From NCBI GenBank assembly GCA_037178625.1, contig CM074136.1:372001-436000 (forward strand): DNA of 64,000 bases, given 5' to 3'. The DNA comes from Skeletonema tropicum (lineage: Eukaryota; Bacillariophyta; Thalassiosirophyceae; Thalassiosirales; Thalassiosiraceae). Each line of letters opens with the position of its first letter. The first letter of the stretch is position 1. The translations under genes and the position numbers were made by a program. Below the pieces are notes generated by a model. That model ran no database searches and was not told the DNA's origin. It saw only the letters and a list, made by a program, of their open reading frames with translations. This document shows positions 9,619-21,235 of this stretch, piece by piece.

Positions 9619-11223
9619 CTAGTCATGACTAAATTTCCTCTTCTTTCCAGTCAGAGTCAGACTTGGACAAGACACTGAAACAGATTGCACCTGTAAATCT
9701 GTACCCATGATCATTTCAGGGTATGCCCTCATAAGCCGATACACGCTCTCAGTATACGGAACACTTTCCCTGTCAAGGACCTCATTGCTTTCCCAAAGAA
9801 GATCGATAGGGAGCTTCCCGTCAACATTCCGTCTTGATACGGATGCAGCGTCGAATTTATCCAGCAGAAGCGCAATGGATTCATATTTTGCACCACGGCA
9901 TGCATAATGAAGGGCTGCATTCCCTTGCCTATCAGTTGTATCAAGTGTGATATTATGATCCAGGCTTACCATATACCCCACAACTCTAGCGGATTCATGA
10001 TGATGACATGCCACGTGCAGAGGTATCGCGCCACTATCGTCGAAACTTCTTATCGCAGAGGGATTGCCTTTTACCAACAACTTGATTGAACCCAGCCTGA
10101 CATTGTCCTGAAGCGCTGTGTGCAAAGGAAGACGTCCATTATCATCAGCTGTCATCATCAGGCGGAGATTTTTGGCTTGACGAGCATAGAGTAACTCGCC
10201 GTTGAGGAATGATTTTGTTTGCGCATGATAGTGTCGGCAGGATTCTGCATCACAAATTATTTCACCTCCAATAGCTTCTGGGTGTGCGTCATACAATATC
10301 TTGATAATTTCTAGTGCAGTATCAATGAATGAATCATTGAACTCCTGATGACCTGTCAACTGACAAGCCATACAAAGCAGAGACATTCTCTCTTGCCACT
10401 TCTGAAATTTCACATTGTGATCGCAATCCAGCAGGTATTGCACGATTTCTAAAGCAGCAGCTATTTTGTTTCTGTCCTTGATACGTCTCATTGCGAAGTG
10501 AATTGGATACATTCCTTTTGTTGATGCATGATTGACGGCATCGGGGTAAAGTTTGTACAAGTATTCTACCGTGGCAAAGGCGTTGCGACGACATGCCCAA
10601 TGGAGAGGCAGCATACCATGAGCATCAGCTATTCGCTCAGATCCAGGATACGCTTCAATTAACACCTGGCAGAACTCAGGAGATTTTGTCGTCTGAATAG
10701 CAATAAAAATTGTACCTGCATGCCGAACTGCTTCGGGGTGCTTCTCGATGAGCAGCTTCAAAATTTTTACTGCTTCTGTTTCATTCGCCTCTTCGTTGTC
10801 ACATAAGTAATGAAGAGGCACCCAACCCTCACTGTCTACACTGCGAACAGAGTCGGGAGCGGCATCAATTAGGAGTCGAATAATATTGAGTGTCATGTTT
10901 TTGTTGCTGCATGCAAGATGGAGGGGTGACCACCCATTATCAGCAACACCGGCAGCATCAGGAAAATATTCGAGAAGGTATCGAATTATTCCCTCGTTGA
11001 CTCTTTCATTGCGGCATGCCCGAAAGAAGATTTCTTGATAAAATATAGCGTATCTGATGATCGAATTATTATCGGACGTCAATTTTTTGTGTCGCTCAAT
11101 TATTTCTCTTAAGCCTTCCTCTGAAAGTGAGGCCGAGTTGCAAAATTTGAGTAGTTCCCTCACCAGCGCTTTGGCTGATTCGTCCATCTTGCTTTGTTGT
11201 ATTGGTTCGGCCCTAAGTGCCAT
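9619..11223 (-). CDS. Ankyrin-repeat protein, about 522-534 aa, intact
   Basis: This is a close paralogue of the 578-2143 gene: the same N-terminal region (MDESAKALVRELL), the same series of ankyrin repeats (SPLHLACSNKNM, GMLPLHWACRRN, NGRLPLHTALQD, SGAIPLHVACHH, GNAALHYACRG) and a C-terminal basic tail GKKRKFSHD. The open frame begins at 11223, but the paralogue's start corresponds to the Met at 11187, which I prefer (522 aa). The C-terminal half is much closer to its paralogues than the repeats at 160-190, where this copy has lost several residues (HAGTIFIAIQTT). No damage was seen. Molecular function beyond protein binding cannot be inferred. Confidence 0.88.
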   Translation of the reverse strand: MALRAEPIQQSKMDESAKALVRELLKFCNSASLSEEGLREIIERHKKLTSDNNSIIRYAIFYQEIFFRACRNERVNEGIIRYLLEYFPDAAGVADNGWSPLHLACSNKNMTLNIIRLLIDAAPDSVRSVDSEGWVPLHYLCDNEEANETEAVKILKLLIEKHPEAVRHAGTIFIAIQTTKSPEFCQVLIEAYPGSERIADAHGMLPLHWACRRNAFATVEYLYKLYPDAVNHASTKGMYPIHFAMRRIKDRNKIAAALEIVQYLLDCDHNVKFQKWQERMSLLCMACQLTGHQEFNDSFIDTALEIIKILYDAHPEAIGGEIICDAESCRHYHAQTKSFLNGELLYARQAKNLRLMMTADDNGRLPLHTALQDNVRLGSIKLLVKGNPSAIRSFDDSGAIPLHVACHHHESARVVGYMVSLDHNITLDTTDRQGNAALHYACRGAKYESIALLLDKFDAASVSRRNVDGKLPIDLLWESNEVLDRESVPYTESVYRLMRAYPEMIMGTDLQVQSVSVSCPSLTLTGKKRKFSHD

Positions 11224-11705
11224 AAGTTTGTGTCATTGTGCTGTCGATGCCTGTGTTCGGGGGAAGGTGGATTCAAATTACATAGTTCAAATTTGTTTGA
11301 TCGATTTTCTCGCAAGTAGTACTTTCTCTCGCGCTCGTATTCATACGGACTCTCGATCAGTTGGTCGAAGGCTGCTCTCTTGGTGCTTGGTACAGCATTA
11401 CCAACTTTGAAGCTGCGCCGAATCCTCATATTCATAGAAGTAATTATGTAAGTGAATTTGGAAGTAAAGGTAACTATTAAAGAGCTACAATGGCGTCGTC
11501 ATGAAATCTAGAGGTAGCAATAGCAATATCGAGGGGGAAAGCCAGGGTTAATATCTAATCTGATAAACTTTCTGTCTATTCATGTATCTATCCTTTGGAT
11601 TCAGACTTGGACGCAATAATGAGAAAGACTGCTTTTGTAGCGATATCATTAGAGATCCTTATTACTTGCTTGTTGCACTAGGAGAGGTCAGAAAGGCTTC
11701 TTATG
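11224..11705. repeat. Ankyrin-gene flank block shared with 18310-18669
   Basis: From about 11345 the sequence (CTCTCGATCAGTTGGTCGAA, CTCTTGGTGCTTGGTACAG, GGCGTCGTCATGAAATCTAG, CTATCCTTTGGATTCAGACT) recurs at 18330-18669. In both places it lies immediately 3' of an ankyrin gene (11706 and 18670), so these two genes descend from one duplicated unit distinct from the units containing NTF2-like fragments. Confidence 0.7.
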
Positions 11706-13267
11706 CTAATGATCCAACTTTCTCTTCTTTCCGGTCAGACTCGGGCAGGAGGCAGAAGTACAATGAACCTGTACATCAATGCCCATTAACATATCAGGGT
11801 ATGCCCTCATAAGCCGATACACGCTCTCTGTGTATGCTACACTTTCCCTATCGTCATTGCTTTCCCAAAGAAGATCGATAGGGAGCTTCCCGTCAACATT
11901 CAGTTTTGATACGGATACAGCGTCGAATTTATCCAGCAAAAGCGCGATGATTTCATGCCTGGCGCTGCGGCAAGCATAATGAAGGGCTGTGTTCCCACCC
12001 CGATCCGCAACGTCGAGAGTCGATGTATTTATTCCCACCAAGAACCTAACAACGCTAGCGGATTCATGATGATGACATGCCACGTGCAAAGGTATTGCAT
12101 CGCTAATATCAGGAGACAGTACAGCATGGGGATTGCCTTTTACCAACAACTTGATTGAACCCAGCCTGACATTGTCCTGAAGCGCTGTGTGCAAAGGAAG
12201 ACGTCCATTGTCATCAGGTGTGATCATCAGCCGGTGATCTTTGGCTTGACGAGCATGGACAAACTCGCCACTGATGAATCTTTGTACTTGTTCATGATAA
12301 TCTTGAAGGTTTGATACAATTATATTTTCATCTATCGCTTCGGGGTGTGCATCATACAATGTCTTGATAATTTCTAGTGCAGTATCAATGCATGAATCAT
12401 TGAACTCCTGATGACCTGTCTGAAGACAAGCAAAATGAAGCAGTGATATTCCGTTCCACATCTGAAATTTCACATTGGGATCGCAATCCAGCAGGTATTG
12501 CACGATTTCCACAGCACCAGTTAATTTGTTTCTGTCCCTGGCACGTCTAATTGCGCAGTGAATCGGATGAATTCCATTTGTTGTTGCGTGATTGATGGCA
12601 TCAGGGTAGAGATCGTTCAAGTATTTGATTGTGGCAAAGGGACTGCAACGACATGCAATATGCAGAGGCAGCCTACCATTGACATTAGCTATTCGCTCAG
12701 ATCCAGGATATGCTTCGATCAATACCTGGCAAAATTCATATGATGGTGGCACCATTGCTGCAAAGTGAATTGGAAGATAACCGTCATTATCGACATGCCT
12801 CACTGCTTCAGGGTTTTTCTCGATGAGCAGCTTGAAAATTTCTACTGCTTCTGTTTCGTCCATACTGTCGTTACCACATAAAATGTGGAGAGGCTTCATA
12901 CTGCCATTGTCTACACTGCGAACAGAGTCGGGAGCTGCATCGATGAGGAGTTGTATTATCCCCCGTGTCATACTTTTGTTGCCGCATGCATAGTGGAGCG
13001 GCGACCAATGCGCCCACTGCCAGTGTCAGTAGTAGCCCTGGCAGCATCAGGAAAATATTCGAGAAGGCATCGAATTATTCCCTCGTCCACTCTTTCATTG
13101 CAGCATGCCCGAAGGAAGAATTCATAAGGGAATTCAAAATCTTCCTCACAATAATTATTATTGGGCTTCAATTCATGTCGTTCAAATAATTCACGCAGAC
13201 CGCCCTCTGAAATCAACTCAGATTTGCAAAACTCAACTAATTCATGCCACCACGATATTTCATTCAT
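11706..13267 (-). pseudogene. Ankyrin-repeat gene with one frameshift
   Basis: The gene starts at 13267 (MNEISWWHELVEFCKSE, as in the 29101-30669 copy) and is open for 99 codons. Near 13005-13020, at a point where the paralogues read GWSPLHYACGN or similar, the frame slips: the first frame continues as GRIGRRSTMHAATKV and stops, while the ankyrin reading (SPLHYACGNKSMTRGI) resumes in the neighbouring frame and stays open to 11706 (421 aa from the internal Met at 12971), ending GKKRKLDH. All downstream repeats are intact. One indel therefore separates it from a full-length protein of about 520 aa. It is a very young pseudogene or an assembly error; a protein starting at the internal Met would lack the N-terminal region. 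Confidence 0.8.
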
Positions 13268-14419
13268 GTTTGATGGGCTGCTAGATATCGAATTGTAAGT
13301 AATAATTATTCTGACAACAATGAGGCTTCTTCTTGATGAGTCATATATTACTTACTTATCATGATGCTGTCACTTTTTCTTTTTCGGAAGGCTCAGGCCG
13401 GTCCCCACCGTCCCCGATCGAATACCAGTTACAATCCTCTCCAATCTTCTACTGTGCAGCAGAACTGAGTTGTTGTTGAATCTCAAATCTTATATGTCAT
13501 ATTTGCCGCATAGAGTTGAATACCATCAGTAATGCTTTCTCGCTCTCATATTACGTATTCGTTTGTTTCAAATTGTGCAACCTTGTCCACTATCACAACG
13601 ACTCAAATTGGCACATGCAGAGTAATACATGTGTCATAGTCGATGCAGGTCATACTAGATAGTAATTGTTGCGTGCGGATGCATATGTTGTACAGAGGTA
13701 TGCCCACTTTATACGGTACACAAAGCAACTTGCAAACACGAATGATGCAGCAACTAACACCAGAAAAACGTATCTTTGACCAAGCCGATAGTTATGAATC
13801 ATTAGAAGAGTATTTCCACTATCAGGAGGGGCAAGAGCTTCACCTGACGCATCTGTTTTGGTTGATGTCGAGCGCGACGCCCAAAGCGCCAACAATCATC
13901 ACGCGTTGAGTATTTTGTGAGCTCGACGACGACGCAACACATTTATCTGATTGTCAGCAACATCATAGATATTCTTTACCTCGTTCATTTTGTGTTGGTT
14001 AAACGGAATCGTCCGACGATGGAGGATAGAGGGAGCCGTCGACGCGTAGATTGTGTCACAACATCAACGTGATGTTTGCGCATAATTTGCATAAATACGA
14101 TGGCGATTTGAGAGTTCTGCCTCTATAGATCAATCCAAAGGACCGTTCGGATGCGGTCGATGATCAAGTCGCTATTCGTGGGGACTTGTTAGTTGTGTAT
14201 GCCGCATGTTGGCGCCGGCAATCTCTGACGGACATCATGGTTTGATGGGGGGGTAGGTTCGCAACCTGGTCACGAATCGACAGCTCTACGTGATTTATCT
14301 CTATACGCGACAGACGAGTAACGTTGAACCTCGTGACTTGAAGTGACCGTATTTGCACCCCCTCCGTGACCGTATTTGCACCACCACCGTGACCATAAGA
14401 AACAGCACAAAAACGTTGC
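13268..14419. other. Spacer without recognised genes
   Basis: No conserved coding frame was found. Open stretches such as 13643-13909 (+) have no recognisable motif and no codon pattern to support them. Near 14344-14390 there is a short direct repeat (GTGACCGTATTTGCACC twice). The rest looks like unique, AT-moderate sequence. Confidence 0.4.
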
Positions 14420-16309
14420 CCCTACATAGGATCTTCTGTCACATGTGGGAGTCCTCTTCAGAGGGACTCTGCACATGTGCAGAGACCCTAGCTTATTTTG
14501 GATCTTCAGTTTAGGGGCCCACTAACTATTTACTAGTTATTTGGGGAGCTACCGGCTGTGTCGAGGCTTTGCAATTTTGCATTTTGCTCAACCATTTTGT
14601 TAGTGATCTTACTACGGTGAAACCCATCCTACAGCATCTTTCAACATAGCATCCCCAGATCGACGAATTACGTTCGAACATTTTTCGTTATTGTTCTATA
14701 GGGTATATGTCAGCGTTTGCACCCCGCATTGGCGGGGGAATGGCTAAGACTACGCTTAATAACACCATTACCATGGTCTCGACGGAGGGTGTCGAGATCG
14801 ACGTCGACGGAGCATTCGACTCTACGCTCAATAAACCATCATATCCCCCCACAACCGGCGGTGCAATCATTACCTAATACCCATGGCAAGGTGTTGGTGG
14901 CAGGGTAACATCGAAGAAGCGGCATTACTGGAAATATTAACACAACACTGATTTTTGGGGCACTTTTGGCACCTTCAACACAGTTGTGTCCACTCTACAC
15001 TCCATATGGAATGATATTTACCAAGAATTGAAGGTGCATCCATTACATAACACCCATGGCGAGGTCTCAGTGGCAGGGTAACATCAACAAAGTGCCACTG
15101 ATGGAATAATAACACAACACCTGTCACCTATTTTTTTGCTCTATTTGACCCTCACCTTAGTGGTGTTCATGTGGAGAGACAAACAATAATAACAACCCCC
15201 CAGCGCCTCTCCTCAACCAACCATGATATGAAATAATAATTCTACTACTTGGAGGGAATAATAAAGGCCCCCATGCTCCCAAAACACCAACAACATGTCA
15301 TGTACATAATTTACATGTTACGTACATAAAAAAAATAGTGACCACAACAATCAACCAATAAACAATGGATCTTAACGCTCTAAACAATAAAATAGCTTTA
15401 TACTATCATAAATAACAGTTTGCGCCTATATTTATCAAAGGGAATCATGGAGGGGGAGTGAAATGGATGTCATCACATTATCATGTTAATTTACTAGCAA
15501 AATAATAAATATTTTTTTATGGATTGAGCTCAACAGCTGCAGCAGAAAGCCGCAGCACTTTAATTCAGATGGGTATTGTGTACAATTTAAGCTATTGGTC
15601 GCCGTTATTGGTGCTGTGTGGGCGATGACATTGACATGGCGCAAATCGGCCGTAGGAGAGGTTTTGAAGGCATGTTGCAAAGCCTCGGCGCAGTTTTTGG
15701 CCAAAATAAGCTACCGCGCTCAAAAAATCGCGACAAATAAACAGAAAATCGCGACAAAAATTTTTTGCTAACAAACTACGCACAAAACATAACTTGACTG
15801 AAAACAGTGCCTCGATACGCTCAACATCGACCCTCTGGCTACGCCCACCGGCCATAGGTTGATAGTACATGTTATTACCTTTCGATTAAGCCGCTGGGAG
15901 TCATCATATTCACTATACTCGCATTACAGCGGCTGCATAGGTGCTCATATACGCATGCGTCATACATAGAATCACTCTATTTACTAGATGAAATAGGCCA
16001 TTTTGGACCGATGCTTGCGCTTTATCTAGTAGTTATATAATGGTCAACTAATTAATAATTGTATTTGAATATACTTCCTCAAGGGATTCTGGCTATCAGT
16101 TTGGGTTCAACATGTTGATAGGTGCGCTCTATGGAGGGCATACTCACATGGTTGTTTCGTATTTTATGCGGTGTCGCCTAGCTAAAATTAATTCGCGACA
16201 AAAAATTTGTCGCGATTTTTTGAGCGCGGTAGTAAGCTAGGGTCTCTGCACACGTGCAGAGTCCCTCTGGAGAGGACTCCCACGTGTGACAGAAGATCCT
16301 ATGTAGGGT
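14420..16309. mobile_element. Element with 76-bp terminal inverted repeats
   Basis: Positions 14420-14495 (CCCTACATAGGATCTTCTGT, then CACATGTGGGAGTCC, CAGAGGGACTCTGCAC, TGTGCAGAGACCCTAGCTTA) reappear as the reverse complement at 16234-16309 with only a few transitions. The long TIRs themselves contain a hairpin around GCACATGTGC. The interior (14.5-15.7 kb) has no transposase; it contains two imperfect direct copies of a motif around CCATGGC...GGCAGGGTAACATC at 14878-14945 and 15052-15120. A separate TA-flanked element sits against the right TIR. No clear target duplication was found. The end sequence CCCTACATAGGATCT recurs at 20335-20349 beside the copia LTR. Confidence 0.65.
15714..16230. 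mobile_element. MITE with perfect 25-bp TIRs and TA target site, nested
   Basis: The left end CCGCGCTCAAAAAATCGCGA (15714 on) is matched by its exact reverse complement ending at 16230, 25 bp without mismatch, and TA flanks both sides (15712-15713, 16231-16232). Further copies of the TCGCGACAAA motif lie just inside both ends. The 517-bp interior has no coding capacity. This is a Tc1/mariner-type MITE inserted three bases from the right TIR of the surrounding 14420-16309 element. Confidence 0.75.
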
Positions 16310-16376
16310 GCCCGAATACGAATACGAATTAGGCACATACTGAATTCCTACGTATCATTTGACTCGACTTCAAAAT

Positions 16377-16403
16377 GTTGGGATTCGGGCTCCGAATCCC
16401 AAC
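16377..16403. repeat. Perfect hairpin
   Basis: GTTGGGATTCGG and CCGAATCCCAAC flank a 3-base loop (GCT): a 12-bp perfect stem. Nearby (16310-16335) is a GAATACGAATACGAATTAGG run that shares GAAT units. It is too short to classify and is recorded as a structural feature. Confidence 0.6.
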
Positions 16404-16489
16404 CCCCTAATTCGGTGTACTAAAGGGGCTACTGGAAGCTCTTGTATGTAGTGATCGGCCCGACCGACCATCCATCGATCGGCAACGCA

Positions 16490-17700
16490 ACAACATCATC
16501 ACGACCATCATGTCGGGCCGTAAGCCGTAAGCCATAGCACAATCAATTAGGATTATTCTAACACACCATAAAGCTATCATCTTTATCAGTTTTTGATGTA
16601 GAAAACGCTGATGTAGCTGGAAGGTTACGAAATTGAGAACTTACAGACGTATCGGCGGGTATATCGACGGCATCGATTTTTGGTCTATTTTGGTGAAGGT
16701 GGCAAATATCGTCGACGAAGAAACGCATAAATAGATTCATAAGGCCTCCACAGCATTCTCTGCTCTATAATAATGTAGGCAATGTCCTTTGGGTGTTGAA
16801 TTTTGAATTTTGTCAACAGATGCATGTGTGGGCATAAAAATCTCATTAGGATGTTATAAATACACACGAGAACACATTATATTGCAATCAATCCATATAA
16901 TATCACAAGAGCAGACCGCCTTGCTGTTTCTTATCCAGTGTTGCAGCCTCGAATCAATAATTAACACGATGTAATCTCTCTAGAAGACAATACATAGGTG
17001 CTTATGTGATGGTTGCTAACAATCATTAATAAGGATAATTATCTGCTTTAAATAATGTTTTATATTTCTTCTTCTTATGTAGATCGTTGCACAGGTTGAA
17101 AGGAAGACGCATGTTGCACCACGACTGAGTCAACTAGACTACCATTGTTCTTCTAGCTGACCAACCTCCTTCGATAAAATGTTGCACACCCTTCAGCACA
17201 GTGCTTTTCAAGAATCATTCACCCTTTCTTTCTCCAGATTGACGGCTTCTACCGTATATTGTGTATATTTTTTGGTGATCACCCATTGTCTCTCAATAGT
17301 CATCTCAGATTTAGTTCCAGGATAGATCTTCATCTACAGCAGATTGTCGCCTCTTTGCCAGACGTCACTTATTGTAAACATCGTCACGATCCCCACTCCT
17401 CTCCTCTCCTCTAGAAAATTTTAGCTAAACGCTGTATCGTTGGATAATCAAGGGAGCTTGTATCGACAGTACCACACGGATACAAATGCAGCGCCGACTC
17501 GTCAATTATTGTTAAATTATCACCGCTAAAGTAGTAATAGATGAGTGTTCATGGCTCATGACCCTCTGGTTGTGAGCTAAAATTCATCACTATTTATCAT
17601 AAGATGTCGCTTCACTGGGAATCTCATTCGATGGATAATAACACATTGGTGACATTAGAAACCGCCGTCGTTGAAATGATATGATGATCGAAGATTTTGT
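16490..17700 (+). repeat. Divergent dispersed repeat, copy 1
   Basis: This 1.2-kb region resembles 60740-62330 along most of its length: shared pieces include CATCGATTTTTGGTCTATTT, GTAGAAAACGCT, a TAATATCACA segment, GATTGTTGCA/CAGGTTGAAAGGAAGC, CACCCTTCAGC/CATCCAGTGAAG, and GCCGACTCGTC...AATTATT. Identity is moderate with many indels, so duplication is old. No open frame is conserved. In the other copy the similarity begins right after a transposase-like gene, so this may be the non-coding 3' part of that transposon. Confidence 0.55.
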
Positions 17701-18309
17701 TAGTATGTAACATCACCGGAGCCGATGAGGTTAAGTACCGGCACCAGCGGCAGCGCCACCAGCTGTGCCGGTGCCCACGGCCTGGCAGATGGTGCTTCCA
17801 TTTTCCAACCTTGCCAATTACAACTGTTGGTGCTTGATACTCTCCTCATATATGTACATGGTATGATGTTTCATGATGATATTGTGCTTCGTGCTTTTCG
17901 TTTTCGGACGGTGTGGAGCACTTTTTATGCCTCCCCGGATCCGAATCCAGCAAGCAGTACCTACCAGTTCCTACCTACGTAAGAGCGGATTCGTATTCGT
18001 TTTCGGAGACGGTGGGGAGGCCTCTTCAGGCGAATTTGTGGCCTACCAAGTAAATAAGTACCGAGTGAAAACGGTACTCGGTACCGTTTTTAAGTTGGGC
18101 CCAGTATGTACCCGTGGGCTAGCTCGGTACGATACCGTTTTTGAAATCTCGTTTGTTAGCGGGCAAAGCTAGCTGACCGGCTTGGCTCGTCAACTTTGAC
18201 ATCGAAGGTCGTTGCAGGGTCGTTGCCTCTTTGTCTTTGATGAAGTAGCATCGATTCCTGGATCAATACAATACTTACTCAACACTTGCGCTCAAATCAT
18301 CAAGAATTA
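17701..18309. other. Spacer with palindromic pieces
   Basis: No gene is recognised. AAAACGGTAC-TCG-GTACCGTTTT at 18068-18090 is a perfect 10-bp hairpin. Two partial copies of a TTCGTTTTCGGA motif are at 17898 and 17999. The piece GGCGAATTTGTGGCCT...CCAAGTA near 18029-18060 recurs at 30789-30815, upstream of another ankyrin gene. Confidence 0.4.
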
Positions 18310-18669
18310 CTTATCTCAATCATCTTGGGACTCTCGATCATATGAAGTCGGTCGAAGGTTGCTCTCTTGGTGCTTGGTACAGTATACTTTGAAACTGCGC
18401 CGAATCTACATGAGTTTGGAGGGAAAGGTAACTATTAATGAAATACAATGGCGTCGTCATGAAATCTAGGTAGCACTAGCAATATCGGCGGGGGAAGCCA
18501 GGGCTAATATCTAATCTGATAAACTTTCTGTCTATTTATGTATCTATCCTTTGGATTCAGACTTGGACACAAGCAATGAAAAGAAAGACTTCTTTTGCAG
18601 CAATATCATTACAGATCCTTATTACTTGCTTGTTGCACTGCAGTGAGAGGTCAACAAAGGCTGATCATG
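18310..18669. repeat. Ankyrin-gene flank block shared with 11345-11705
   Basis: This is the second copy of the block described at 11224-11705 (CTCTCGATCATATGAAGTCG, GCTCTCTTGGTGCTTGGTAC, AATATCTAATCTGATAAACT). It ends at the 3' end of the ankyrin gene at 18670. Confidence 0.7.
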
Positions 18670-20209
18670 CTAATCGCCCAACCCTCTCTTCTTTCCGGTC
18701 AGACTCGGACAGGAAGCTGGAGCAGATTGCATTTGCAAATCAGTGCCCATTAACATATCAGGGTATGCCCTAAGAAGCCGATACACGCTCTCTGTGTATG
18801 CTACACTTTCCCTATCGCCATTGCTTTCCCACAGAAGTTCAATAGGGAGCTTCTCATCGGCATTCCTTTTCGATACGGATACAGCACCGAATTCATCCAA
18901 GAGAATCGCTATGATTTCATGTCTGGCGCTGCGGCAAGCATAATGAAGGGCTGTGTTCCCACCCCGATCAACAACTTCGAGAGTCGATGCATCAAGTCCC
19001 ACCAAGAACCTAATAACGCTAGCTGAGTCATGATGCTGACATGCGATGTGCAATGGTAATGCGCCGCTATTATCGAGAGACAGTACAGCGTGGGGATTGC
19101 CTTTTACCAACAACTTTATTGAACCCAGTCTGACATTGTCCTGAAGTGCTGTGTGCAGTGGAAGTTGTCCATTGTCATCAGGTGTATTAATCAGACGGGG
19201 AATTTTGGCATGGAGAGCGCAGACTAACTGGGGGTTGATAAATGCTTGTACTTGTTGGTGACAAAGTGGGATGATTGAAACAATTCCCTCAATTGCTTCA
19301 GGACGTGCATCATAAATTAGCTTGATAATTTCAATGCCAGCATTGATGTTTAAATCATCATACTGCTTCCGACAAGCAACACTAAGCAGAGTTATTCCTT
19401 CATAATTTTGATTGGAGTCGCAATCCAGTAGGAATTGCACTTTTTCAATGGCGCCTTCTAAGTCCACTGGCTCGGCCCCGTGCTTGGACAGGCTTACAAT
19501 TGCGAAGATAATCGCTTGTGCTCGATTATTTGCTGCTTGAAAGATGGAATCGGGGTAGAGTTTGTAGAAATATTCAACCATGGCAACAGTATTACTCACA
19601 CATGCATGATGCAGAGGCAGCGTACCGAGATGAGTAGCCATTCGTTCAGATCCAGGATATGCATCGATAAGCACTCGACAAAACTCAATTGATCTAAAAA
19701 AAGACGCCATGTGAATTGGAAGATGGCCGTCATTGATTGCATTTCGCACTGCTTCGGGGCACTTTTTAAATAAGCAGCTCTGCAATTTCCACTGCGGCTG
19801 TCCCTTTAATACAGTCCTTGTCGCATAAACAGTGTAAAGGCATGTAACCCTCATTGTTAACACTGCGAACACCAGAGTCGGGAGCTGCATCAATTAGAAG
19901 TTGAATTATGTTGAGTGTCGCACGTTTGTTGCAGCATGCAAAATGGAGCGGCGACCACCCATCCTCATCAGTAGCACCGGCAGCGGCAGGAAAATATTCG
20001 AGAAGGCACCGAATTATTCCCTCGTCCATTTTTCTATTGCGACATGCGTGAAAGAAGAATTCATATGGGAATTCATAATCTTCCTCACATAAATCACTGT
20101 GACTATTGGGCGTCAATCCACGTCGCTCAAAGAATTGATGTAGACCTGCCTCTGAAATCAACTCGGATTCACAGATAGTTACTAATTCATGCCACCACAT
20201 GAAATGCAT
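18670..20209 (-). pseudogene. Ankyrin-repeat gene with one frameshift
   Basis: The gene begins at 20209 (MHFMWWHELVTICESELISE) and reads through the N-terminal region and two repeats (GWSPLHFACCNKRATL, GYMPLHCLCDKD). At the motif that reads LLIEKCPEAVR in paralogues, it reads LLI then TAA; a run of five A at about 19768-19775 has one extra base. The ankyrin reading resumes as KKCPEAVRNAINDGHLPIH and stays open to 18670. The C-terminal repeats (NGQLPLHTALQD, SGALPLHIACQHH, GNTALHYACRS) and basic tail GKKRGLGD are intact. This lesion is independent of the one in 11706-13267. A homopolymer sequencing error cannot be excluded. Confidence 0.8.
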
Positions 20210-20351
20210 GGCTGATGGTAGGCTGCAAAGTGCTCAGTCGAATAAGTATGTTGAGTATGTTGTGGTAGTGGTAACAACATAGTGGTGAAACTTACAACAA
20301 CATAGTGGTGAAACTTTAGCTTGGAGACAGGCCACCCTACATAGGATCTAC

Positions 20352-20524
20352 CGTTTCGTGTAGCACGGAACGTCTCATTCCCTTAGACGATCACTCACTT
20401 CTCACCATCTTTATCCTTGTTATGTATCCTTACCATGTAATTATATTATTAGTTGATGTTATCGCAGTAGTACTGATTAGTCTGTATATTACGTAATCAT
20501 TAACGTAGTGTGAGAAACGAATCG
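20352..20524 (+). repeat. 5' LTR
   Basis: The 173-bp segment matches 26647-26764 plus 27610-27666. It is bounded by CGTTTCG at the left and GAAACGAATCG at the right. Just outside the left end lies CCCTACATAGGATCT, the terminal motif of the 14420-16309 element family. Confidence 0.7.
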
Positions 20525-20955
20525 GTTTATCAGACAGCCATTCTCACGGCTGTATCTACGATGGCAGCGTTCGAAAAGAATAGAATACGGGGAGAAAATG
20601 ATGACAATATTTATTCTATTCTCCGACGGGGAGGAACGCGGACATAATAAGTATGAGGAAATGGAACCAGTTCACTGAGGTTATATTTGACTGGGAGGAG
20701 CGATAAGAATTTGCCGAGGAATGCGGGAGGAAAGGAGGAAAGAGATTCGATATCGATATAATGAATTGCCGAGGACGCCGGCATAATAATTGGCCCTCCA
20801 GTAAGGACACCTGGGATATCAACAACCATCGCCGAGGAATGCTGGCGATAAATAAATCGGCCCTGCTGGGGAGGAATGCCCCCGTCTGCATAAAAGGAAT
20901 TGGCCCAAACTAACTATTGACGGATAGGCACCACTAGACGTGGAGCTGGAAACAG

Positions 20956-21235
20956 ATATCACCCAGGAGCGGATCCTGCGGTGCGGCAAAATATCACCCA
21001 GGAGCTGATCCTGCGGTGCGGCAAAATATCACCCAGGAGCTGATCCTGCGGTGCGGCAAAATATCACCCAGGAGCGGATCCTGCGGTGCGGCAAAATATC
21101 ACCCAGGAGCTGATCCTGCGGTGCGGCAAAATATCACCCAGGAGCTGATCCTGCGGTGCGGCAAAATATCACCCAGGAGCGGATCCTGCGGTGCGGCAAA
21201 ATATCACCCAGGAGCAGATCCTGCGGTGTGGAAAC
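20956..21235. repeat. Eight tandem copies of a 35-bp unit
   Basis: The unit begins ATATCACCCAGGAGC and continues GATCCTGCGGTGCGGCAAA; copies differ mainly by G/T or A at one site. The 35-bp length shifts the frame at each unit, so the array is not a coding repeat. It is followed by five spaced copies of CTGCAAGGAGCCAG (21326-21462). Confidence 0.85.

Noticed and set aside
13643..13909. 88-codon plus-strand frame
   Set aside because: No motif, paralogue, promoter or codon signal distinguishes it from chance.
20525..20600. Primer-binding site for the copia element (TGGCAGCGTTCGAA at 20561)
   Set aside because: It is about 35 bp from the LTR end and does not extend far enough to match a complete tRNA 3' end.
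20956..21235. Regular 35-bp repeats resembling a CRISPR array
   Set aside because: Units are directly adjacent with no unique spacers and no cas genes; it is a plain tandem repeat inside a retrotransposon of a eukaryote.
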